Source: Antedon mediterranea
Taxonomy: Eukaryota; Echinodermata; Crinoidea; Comatulida; Antedonidae
Direction of reading: 5' to 3'
NCBI RefSeq assembly: GCF_964355755.1
Contig: NC_092672.1
Coordinates: forward strand, 8,060,001 to 8,124,000
Length of the DNA stretch: 64,000 nt
A program made the translations under genes and the position numbers. Below, piece after piece: positions 49,741-59,712 of the stretch (positions within the stretch are counted from its first letter, which is position 1; each line of letters begins with the position of its first letter). The notes under the pieces were generated by a model. It ran no database searches. It was not told the DNA's origin and was given only the letters and a program-made list of their open reading frames with translations.

Positions 49741-50727
49741 CTTGTATACTGCTCTGTGTGTGAGAGAAAGGGCATTGTTTAGGTGTTTGGCTTAGCAGGC
49801 CTACTGTATGTCATATGACAGTAAAATATAGCTGTAGGCCTAAATATAAACTTGTTAAATATTGGTATTATCTGAATCTACCGCCACAAATGGTAAAATC
49901 AAGGTCTTATAATTTAAAGACCTTGGTGAAATGCTGTGTAACTAAAAATAGATAACGATTATCCAATCAGATCAGTGCTTTCTGATTGATTCATTCATTC
50001 ATTGTACATCACTTTGCAGTTACAGTGGCACACACTATCGTTAGTGGTCCTAGCAAAATAAAACAAATGCGTAAAATAATATTAAAAGTAAAACAAAATT
50101 GAAAATAAAAATAGATAATATAGATAAACTAGACTCGATCGATCGATCAAGTAAATAAACAAAAAGAGCACAAACGTTACAATGCAAAAGAAAAAGAAAG
50201 AAAACAAATAATTATTGGTAGGTAATTAGTCATTTAAAGAAAAAACCAAGGTTCCTATATACCCAATAAGTGGTCTGATAAATGGATGATTTTTTTGTTA
50301 ATGTTCATAAAACGAAATTGTTCTTTAATCCCTAATAAAAAATCAATACACGCTTGATCATAAATAAATCATGGTCATTAGTTACTAAAAGAGTGGTGGA
50401 TCCTTACAGAAATATATGTGCAATAACACTTGACATAATATGATATACTAGGAAGAATTTAACGTTAGTATGGAATGTGTAATGTAGTATTACGGTAGGA
50501 TAAGAATAATTCAAAATTATATGAAGTGAGAGAGCAATGCTATTGATAGCCTTGGGGTGGAGAGGGCGGTGAAACGTGCGGCCGGGAGTCCCTCTCTAAC
50601 GTTGCCTTGATCTTGATGACAATTAAAGGATAACTTTACCGAGAACCATATTCTGACTTAAGATGTATACATATTATGATTTCAGAACAATTGAAAATTT
50701 GACCACTTCGCCGCGCGCGCTCGCCAT

Positions 50728-50792
50728 ACAACCGTCGACAATTGCTGTGACGTCAAGACAACCGTCGACAATTGCTGTGATGTGACGTCAAG
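50728..50792. repeat. Tandem duplication with two TGACGTCA sites
   Basis: ACAACCGTCGACAATTGCTG occurs twice, ending TGACGTCAAG in both copies (the second has a 5-base slip TGTGA). TGACGTCA is the palindromic CREB/ATF site. It lies about 1.6 kb upstream of transporter paralogue A; a regulatory role is only a possibility. Confidence 0.6.
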
Positions 50793-51339
50793 TGTTCTTA
50801 ATAGCGAAATCTACCTCATGAGTTTTTTTCACTGTCATTAACATACAAAAGACAGGTACCCGTCATTTTAATTGCTAATTTGACCTGCATTATGCTTAAA
50901 GTTATTTGAAGAAACACTTCAATATCCAGATAGGCAAAAGAAACAATAAATTATTTAACGATTTATTTATAAAGTGTTTTTAAACAATGTTTCGCGCTTT
51001 GCAAGACTTGTCTATTGATGTAATGGCATTAACTGGAACAAGCGGAGGAAAGCAGATTACGTAGGGAAAAAATATGGAAGAAACGAAACATTTTAGCAAT
51101 CAGATGTTTGGAGTTTTTTCTGCCCACATATTTAGTATACGGAGAAGAAGAGAAGAAATAAATTTATTGAATATTAATAAATATTATAATTAATTTATGT
51201 AGAAAAAGTATTGTCAGTAATAATTGAAGTTAATTATATCACCGCTATTTTTTACTGTTACATTTTAAGCACAATATTGTTTTTCTAAAAATGGAAACAA
51301 GGTCAATGTCCGGTCATACTAATTTTCGCACGGGGCATG

Positions 51340-52449
51340 GCCCGGTAGCGATTTTTTTTTTCGTACATAAGTTGGGGACCCCCTCATGAAACGTCACAAA
51401 ATAAACATGAATAATTCATCAGTTAAATTTTCTTGTTCCGTGTGCACCCAAGCGTATAGCAACAAGAAGTGATTACACAAGTGCGGTAAGATTCTAGGCC
51501 TATCTCCGCTGTTGAAGAATAGCGGCGTTTTGTGTGGATTGTCGAAATAATCGGCCTTTAGTTTATGGTGTTTTTTAATATAATTTATTACTAAAGAATT
51601 ACGTGTTAAAATTATAGTTTCTATTGATACTATTAGGCCTAATTATTAGTCTCTAAACCCATGTTTATTCTAGTAGTAGCTGTGTGGATGTGTGTGACGT
51701 GTGTGTGTGTGTTAGGTATGACCAAAGATAGTTACACTATCTTTGGTATGACACAATCCGAGTAATAAGACAGCAAAATTAAACAATAAACATTACACAA
51801 AAATACATTTTTTTATTCTCGTGGGTCAAATCTTCCCATCTCATGTGTTCATATACGCGCATTTTTAAAGTTCCTTTGAGTACATTGCATATTGTTTGAT
51901 AATTGATAGCAGAATTTAAAAAATACAGTACACAAATTATACACATTCTTTATTCTTGTGGGTCTAAGCTTTCTTTGGGCTATGTCCAAGAACGCTTGGG
52001 TGCACACGGAACAACAACTGCGATACGATTCTTTCTACAATAATAGGACTAGTATAGGATTCTAGGTCAATTCACGTGATTGCCTTCGCGCACTCTTCTT
52101 CACACACACGTCCACTATGCAAAATGTGTCGAGGCTAATCGACAGCTAGGCAAAACATTAAACTAAGTAGTAATTGGACATAGCCCAAAGACACAAGTCA
52201 CACACACCCACACAGCTACTACTAGAATATACAGGGGTTTAGAGACACACAAAACTCCGCTATTCTATTATGAAATCAGCGGAGATAGGCCTAGAATCGT
52301 ACCGCACTTGTGTAATCACTTCTTGTTGCTATACGCTTGGGTGCACACGGAACAAGAAAATTTAACTGATGAATTATTCATGTTTATTTTGTGACGTTTC
52401 ACGATGGGGTCCCCAACTTATGTACGAAAAAAAAAATCGCTACCGGGCC
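51340..52449. mobile_element. Foldback/MITE-like element with long TIRs, left copy
   Basis: Its ends GGCCCGGTAGCGATTTT... and ...AAAATCGCTACCGGGCC are inverted copies. The match continues inward through TTGGGGACCCC, the TTCTTGTTCCGTGTGCACCC block and TCTAGGCCTATCTCCGC, then resumes at CTAGTAGTAGCTGTGTGG after about 120 bp extra on the outer side. The core holds no ORF of note, so it is nonautonomous. The second copy (52450-53562) is its mirror image. Confidence 0.8.
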
Positions 52450-53553
52450 GTGATTTTTTTTTTCGTACATAAGTTGGGGACCCCATCGTGAAACGTCACA
52501 AAATAAACATGAATAATTCATCAGTTAAATTTTCTTGTTCCGTGTGCACCCAAGCGTATAGCAACAAGAAGTGATTACACAAGTGCGGTACGATTCTAGG
52601 CCTATCTCCGCTGATTTCATAATAGAATAGCGGAGTTTTGTGTGTCTCTAAACCCCTGTATATTCTAGTAGTAGCTGTGTGGGTGTGTGTGACTTGTGTC
52701 TTTGGGCTATGTCCAATTACTACTTAGTTTAATGTTTTGCCTAGCTGTCGATTAGCCTCGACACATTTTGCATAGTGGACGTGTGTGTGAAGAAGAGTGC
52801 GCGAAGGCAATCACGTGAATTGACCTAGAATCCTATACTAGTCCTATTATTGTAGAAAGAATCGTATCGCAGTTGTTGTTCCGTGTGCACCCAAGTGTTC
52901 TTGGACATAGCCCAAAGAAAGCTTAGACCCACAAGAATAAAGAATGTGTATAATTTGTGTACTGTATTTTTTAAATTCTGCTATCAATTATCAAACAATA
53001 TGCAATGTACTCAAAGGAACTTTAAAAATGCGCGTATATGAACACATGAGATGGGAAGATTTGACCCACGAGAATAAAAAAATGTATTTTTGTGTAATGT
53101 TTATTGTTTAATTTTGCTGTCTTATTACTCGGATTGTGTCATACCAAAGATAGTGTAACTATCTTTGGTCATACCTAACACACACACACACGTCACACAC
53201 ATCCACACAGCTACTACTAGAATAAACATGGGTTTAGAGACTAATAATTAGGCCTAATAGTATCAATAGAAACTATAATTTTAACACGTAATTCTTTAGT
53301 AATAAATTATATTAAAAAACACCATAAACCATGGAGTAACTAAAGGCCGATTATTTCGACAATCCACACAAAACGCCGCTATTCTTCAACAGCGGAGATA
53401 GGCCTAGAATCTTACCGCACTTGTGTAATCACTTCTTGTTGCTATACGCTTGGGTGCACACGGAACAAGAAAATTTAACTGATGAATTATTCATGTTTAT
53501 TTTGTGACGTTTCATGAGGGGGTCCCCAACTTATGTACGAAAAAAAAAATCGC
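51348..53553. repeat. 2.2 kb near-perfect palindrome of two head-to-head elements
   Basis: The left arm (51348-52438, 1,091 bp) and right arm (52452-53553, 1,102 bp) are reverse complements around a 13-base centre (GCTACCGGGCCGT). I find one 11-bp indel (extra ACTCCATGGTT in the right arm) and one substitution in the segments compared. Each arm is itself bounded by long inverted repeats starting GCGATTTTTTTTTTCGTAC. GGCCCGGTAGCG occurs at both outer edges and, inverted, at the centre. No protein domain is visible inside. Confidence 0.93.
51723..51749. other. 12-bp stem hairpin inside each palindrome arm
   Basis: ACCAAAGATAGT, three bases, then ACTATCTTTGGT. The mirror copy lies near 53143-53169. 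It sits next to a GT-rich tract at the inner edge of the outer inverted repeat. Confidence 0.8.
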
Positions 53554-54267
53554 GGCCCGGTAGCGTAATTTGTTTTTCCAGGACGAACGTGGGCAGAAAT
53601 CCTGAATAATTCATGATTAATTATGTATTTGATGAATGGGCAGTAAATAAAAACAAAACAAAAAAGAAATAAATGTTTATTTTAATGTAAATCATTATTG
53701 ATAGTTTCGTTTTATTTATTCGACCAATATCAATATAATGATGTAGGCCTACAAATTACAAAATGCTTAACACACACAAAATGGTTACAAAAATATAATT
53801 GAAATTCATTTTTAATTTTAAAATATTAAGTCTATAACATTGGTACACTTAAAGGGCAGCTTTGGGTTTAACATTTCTATTGCTTATAAAATATAAACCT
53901 AATGAATATAAACAACATTGATATAATCCCGCTTATATTATATGTATGTATTATTTTCACAGCGACGACGAACGAGTGACGTTAAATAAGCTTCATTTAT
54001 ACAAAAGCGTTGAATGAATGTTTCGTTATGTTATAAAATTATAGGAATGTTATGTTATGTCTAAGATAGCTAGTAATTTTTGATAATGAATACTCTCTTA
54101 AAGTAAATAATAATTAACTTAAATATTATCTTGTTTTGTTATTATCGTTTGTGCATAATTAACCTGCAAAGTTTTGTTTTTTAAACGAATTTTCAAAGAA
54201 AGTATTACATTATAGTTCGTAACATGAGTTAATAAAACATCAAACAGAAAAGAACAGTATGTTTAAT

Positions 54268-57128
54268 CTATAAACCATCTAGATAACTTCTACTTGATAT
54301 ATCCGCTCTATCAACGTTCACTTCATTTACTGCTGTGCTGGTTACATCATCATCATCCTTTTTGCCTAGGTAGTTATACATAACAACGGCGGGAACCATA
54401 ATAACTAGACCAAGCAGTGTAAACCCGGTCGCTAAGTTGAATACAGGATGCCAATGGAAACTAGGTTCTGGTTTAAAAAACGTCCAGAAGATCGCTCCAC
54501 ATGGTGTCACAAGAGATTGGACAATAACCAGATATATCGCGCCCTCTGCAAAGCGCACAAGTAAGATGATGAACAGATTTGCTAGGCAGTAAGAAACTAT
54601 GAAAAGTAAGGATAGATAGGTGGCGCTGTGACATTCCGGGTCTTGACCATACATGCATTTTGTGCCGTAGACAAAATGGTCCCAAAATTCCGAAGGATTG
54701 CTAGCCTGCAAAAAAAGAAAAAAATACACGCACATTACTATCTAATAAAATGGTATACCTATTGTATTTGTAGATTTTAGGTAGGCCTATAATGTAAAAC
54801 GGTTTTTTATTTATATAGATATATTTTAAAAAGAACAAAATTAATATACTAACAGCGCCAAATCCAGGGATAAAATCCGTCCAAAATAAAAGAAGTATAA
54901 AAATGAAGTTGTAAAGTTGTATCCAGGCTAGAAATATAAACGATTCGGTCTGGAATAAAAGTAAAACAGAATTATTACATATGAGTGAGAAGAACGCACG
55001 TCTATTGTCCGAAATATAGAATGCCCGCTATCTACACTTCTTGATCCCCATTGTGACGCAACGCAACGACGTAGGAGCAACGCAACGAGTGAGTTGACCA
55101 TGACAAGCGAATAATACATCCCTTGTGATTGGTCAAATAACTAAAGCTTGGTGTTCCCACTAAGGACGCAACGCAAGGACTTAGACGCAACGCAAGCTTG
55201 TTCACCAATGACAAGCGACAGTTCAAATAATTCATTGCTTGTGATTGGTTAATCACTAAAGCGTGGTTCCCACTAGCGACGCAACGCAAAGACGTAACGC
55301 AACGCAAGTGAATTGACCAATCACAAGCGATGGCTTATTCGCTTGTGATTGCTAACTGTCTATAACTTCGCTTGTCATTGGTTAAAACACTTGCGTTGCG
55401 TTTACGTCCTTGCGTTACGTTCTAGTAGGAACCAAGCTTTAAGCGTGATTCCCACTAGAACATAGCGCAAGGACGTAAACGCAACGCAGCGACTTTTCGA
55501 CGCAAAGTGGTGTATTGCGTAATCACAAGAGGAAACCGACGATGCAACAGTGTTGAAACATCGCAGATTTGATTTCACGCAGGCGGGGGCAAACATAATT
55601 ATTGGAAGGGCATTTGCTTATGTTGCGTAGGTTGCGTTACGTCGCATCGCTAGTGGGAACCAACCTTTACGTTGTGTTACGGCCTTGTGTTGATTCTCAC
55701 TTGAGGCGGAACACAAGGACGTATCGCAACGTAAGTGAGTTTACCAATCATAACACGCGATGGTTTTTAACTGTTTCTTGTCATTGGTCAATACGCTTGC
55801 GTAATTGCGTTTGCTTCATTGCGTCGCGCCCTAGTGGGAAACAAGCATTACGTTGCGTCCATACATCGTTGTGTGAACCACGATTAAGCTTATCCTGTGC
55901 TGACCTTTATTATCATCTTAATCATCAACATGATCTGACCAACAGCATTAACGCATATAATGTGTGGCGATCTTAGTCGTCGTGCATAGCAATGCTGCGG
56001 TAAGTCTATTGTTTTGTAATAGGCCTAATATGTATAAAAAAACTTACATCGTCTTTTTTCAGCTCTTTTTCTATGACTACATTGAAAATACCCAGCGGTA
56101 GGAACCCCAGTGCAAATAGAAAAGGCCACATTACACGTGTGCCAGAGCTGCTCGATTCGGACAAACTGTCTGAAGACGATGACGTTGATTGGTCCACATC
56201 AAATATAACTGGCTCAAGTGAGATGAATAAACCAATCAAAACCACGACTGTACACACTAGACGTCCCTTTCCAACACCTGATAAAAGTTATGGTATATTA
56301 TCAAAATCAACATCCTAAAAATACGGTTTTACAGGTTCACAGGCTAGTTGAGCCGGGTTAAGTTAGCAATAAGACTGTGCCCAGTATCAATCAATATTAC
56401 TCAGGTAGTAATTGCACGGGCCGCTTTATTTTTTCCTATGAAGTTAAGGCAGAAATCATTATTTTCTATTACAAAGAATTGCAAGATAGCTTTAAAACTG
56501 TGTTCTAGTAGAAGTTATATTATATCCACTTATCAGTTCATCGTCATCCACAACTCTTGCATAATAAATCAGTTTTGTTCAAAATCAAATAAAATGTATT
56601 CGACCTACCTTTACGCAGAATTAAATATCGACACACTACGGTGAATGGAATAATTGACGTGCTCAACACAGCTTGTAGTTCTGGTGCCGTACGCGTAGGA
56701 TCGCTTGCGTAAACCACTAATAGACCGTTCACCGAATTCAGCGCACCGCAAAGTATCATTGTGCGTTGTGGCACGGAGGAACGCATCGACGAACATCCTT
56801 GACACCAACTATTCAGGAATACTATACTAAAAAATACGAACGGGAACCAGAACGAAGAGAGAAAAAGAACAGGATATTCGTCCACTCGATTTGTACCGTT
56901 AGTGTTAGTTTTGTCCATAGATTCGGAATAAAGCGGCAGACTGACGTTCATAGCGACGTTTGTTATTACCGTCATAACTGTCAAAAATACGTTCAGACCA
57001 CGTTTTGAAATAATGGCCTGTTTCGGGCCTCGTATCGGCAGACGGTAGTGAAATGTGAAATGACTTTCTTTCTTAATTTCATTGTCGTTTGGCGGAAGAA
57101 GCCAAGTCGTCTCTCCTGTTTTTTCCAT
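54268..57128 (-). CDS. CRT-like (DMT superfamily) ten-helix transporter, paralogue B
   Basis: Coding exons 57128-56609, 56277-56048, 54949-54854 and 54705-54268 join in frame to about 427 residues. Exon boundaries, phases and most of the sequence match paralogue A about 8 kb downstream, so the two are a tandem duplication in the same orientation. Differences from A: the N-terminus has two extra residues and contains ETTWLL, which fits the acidic dileucine form [DE]xxxL[LI] of lysosomal sorting signals (A lacks the acidic residue); the Ser-rich linker is four residues longer; the tail is six residues longer (RSYLDGL end). Frame is intact across all four exons and most changes look tolerated, so both copies appear functional. 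Intron 2 (1.1 kb) is packed with MITEs while that of A is 0.68 kb. It lies divergently to ALDH4A1, with 2.6 kb between the start codons. Family assignment rests on topology and the helix 7-8 cysteine loop. Confidence 0.8.
55040..55870. mobile_element. Cluster of MITEs in intron 2 of transporter paralogue B
   Basis: At least five related segments carry the ends GCTTGGTTCCCACTAG and CTAGTGGGAACCAAGC with internal GACGCAACGCAAGGAC and ACCAATCACAAGCGA blocks in both orientations, partly nested. The central part near 55500-55600 differs. A related single copy lies at 46522-46680. This fills most of the intron and explains the several short reading frames seen there. Confidence 0.8.
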
Positions 57129-58135
57129 TGCGTGACATCAATATGTGTCGTCCGTATAAAAAGACGTAACTGAAATTAAAAAAATAATAACGGTGTAGAT
57201 AAATATTGCCTATTGAGCTATCATAAATCTAAAACCACATTAGGCTTAAGGATCAGTTCATTCTCTTGAATACCTATATGGCGCGTATTGTTTTGCTTGA
57301 CAAATAATTGTTTTAGGCCTATCAAAGTAGTCAGATTGTCCAGATAGTATTAGGCCATGGAGAATCTCAATGGATAGGGAGGAACAATAAGCACATAAGA
57401 CCTAAGTCAAAAACTGCTATTGATAAATCTACAAAAGAACAACTGTTACTGTGGCGTAATCACTGTCTTTGCTAAATCGGAACCATTGTGTATGCATCTT
57501 GCCTATAATGAACTTTCTAATACAAACATCGGCTAACATTAAATTCCCATAACCGATATCGTTATCTTAAGTATGTAATACAATTTCATTTTTCCATTAC
57601 GGTACGCGTTAGGTCTACTAAAGATAACCCTCCGTGGTCACAAGACCAGATTCACCGGTTCATGAGCCAAACCCATTCGAAAAATAGGCCAATTGGATAT
57701 AAACCGCGGTGTGTTTGTGTATGGTGTGTGGACTTAATAGGGCTATATCCCAACATTATTTATTTAACGGAGGAATATTATGCATCCACTGGACGGACTC
57801 AAGTTTATAGTGTAAATGGTTTTGACCCACCTCATGAGTGAATTATCTTTCGAGTCGTTAACACCATATTTTTCCCTTGAACAATGTGGACTCTATAGGC
57901 TACAAGAGTGTACTTTGACAAGTAAATTTACATAAAATTAGGAGACCATGTCGAGGAAGAACAAGGGCCATGATCGAACAAAAACCAGTCGGGTTTTAAC
58001 TCTATAGGCCTATATTATTGAATAAAATTGATTGAAAGCATACAATAATTCTCTAGAAGTCTTACCTGTAGCAGCAGTAGTCCGACGTGCCGTGGTTGTT
58101 TATCGCTAAACTGTTGACAATGACAATCTAATTCG
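57129..58135 (-). other. Inferred 5' UTR exons of transporter paralogue B
   Basis: An acceptor (ATTTCAG) before 57169 sets the untranslated part of the first coding exon at 57169-57129. A noncoding exon probably ends at 58066 with CTACAG then GTAAGA, carrying the same AGTTTAGCGATAAA block as paralogue A. Conservation of this block between the paralogues supports a real leader exon. The 5' limit is approximate. Confidence 0.5.
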
Positions 58136-59712
58136 TACCTGGTATTGTATACACTAATAACTCACGTGAGTTGTATTGATAGTTTACCTATGATGCAACC
58201 AGCAACCGGATATGAGGCGACGGTAAAATATTAATACCAAGAGTATACTGACGAGTCAAGCATAGCAGGCTATCCATGCTTAAAACTTAGACTAATTGTG
58301 TTTCATGTGTCGCTTCTCTTCTAAGTTTTATTATGCTAGAAAATCGAACGAAACCACGGGACGAAAGCACATACTGTTTCGATGACAACAGGCGAAATAC
58401 GATTTTTTTGCCGGTGGGCCTACGGAAGATCATGTGATAAGATGCAGGAGTTGTTTCAATCAACGTTTTTTTCATTTCACGTGATTGAAAACCACAAATA
58501 ATTACGAAGTTGGTATTATCCGGGCTACATGAGCAATAGGAAATATCTTAGACATGTCCCGCGGATTAATAATTTCGATTATAAGGCGCGCCGAGATTAT
58601 CATAATCTTCCAATAAGTTAAACAAAATAAATAATAGGCCTACTGATAGTTATTAATTTAGGTTCTTGAATTTGATTGGCATTCTTTTAATGATGATTCT
58701 CGGGTGATAGTAATGATTTTTACGTAATTTTAGGCCTACATTATTCTTGTCATTCTTTTTACCCTTTTAAACCCTACGTTTCATTGTTGTATAGATTTTT
58801 TGCAATTATTGAAAGAAATAAATATTTATTTTGATTGATTAATTATTATATGATAATACCTAGCCCTAAGTTATCCATGAGGTAGGCCTAAATTCTATCA
58901 TTTTACCAACGTCGGTTTCCTACACTTTATCGCGCTATAATATTCGAGATAAATAACTGGGCCACCATACAAAAAAAGCTACATTTATAATTTATAGGCC
59001 TATTGTGTTGTTATTTTTCAATTGAGAGTAGGCACAAGGCCCGAGGAAGTGGTAAACCATGATATCACGTAGGCCTACATCATTCAATAGGTAAGTGATT
59101 GTAATGCATGCTTTACACGGTATCAACAAAACAATAAAGAATAGGTGAAATGTTTTGAAAGAGTCGAATCATTCTGTAATACATTTTCATGTTTCCTTGT
59201 TTTGCGGTTTGAACTCAATAAGGATTAAAATGAAAACTACCTAGATCCATCAATAAAGTACATAGTCAATCATGCATTGTAAATGTTGTAGGCCTACTAT
59301 GTACATAGAACGATTATTTTAGTAGTCTTTTAAGTAAGCGTATGGATTTTTGAGTTCGCGCCTTTTAAGACACACCGTTTCATAACGTGATTCTATTGGT
59401 CAATTGTATAGACACACCTCTAAAGTAGTATACGACATTTTACTGTGTACACATGGTGTTAAATTCCGCAAGTTCTAATTACATAACGAGATAAATTATA
59501 TTATGTAATATAAACACCATTAGTAATTGTTTGTAAACAAAGGTAGTTGATTTATTATTATAAAAAAAAAGTTGAGTTGACCTTTGACATTAGATTATCG
59601 TATGAGTAAATTTCATTCACATGTTGTGACACTTCCATTTCTCTCTGGTCGTCGGTTCTGATTTATATTTTTGTTCATTTACCTTGCTAGGCCTAAGTTA
59701 AGAACCTAAACA
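58136..59712. promoter_or_regulatory. Shared upstream region of paralogue B and ALDH4A1
   Basis: The two genes diverge from this interval, so their promoters should lie here. I cannot place a TATA box or start site with confidence. It contains TCACGTGA-type E-box words (near 58162 and 58478) and many TAGGCCTA sites. Confidence 0.35.

Noticed and set aside
51348-53553. Palindrome considered as a sequencing artefact from a missed hairpin adapter
   Set aside because: The symmetry ends at element termini rather than running into unique flanks, and the arms differ by an 11-bp indel; spanning reads are still the decisive test.
55602-55976. 124-codon plus-strand reading frame
   Set aside because: It runs through the MITE cluster in an intron and reads its repeats.
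58287-58475. 62-codon minus-strand reading frame upstream of ALDH4A1
   Set aside because: No recognised motif; lies in the divergent upstream region.
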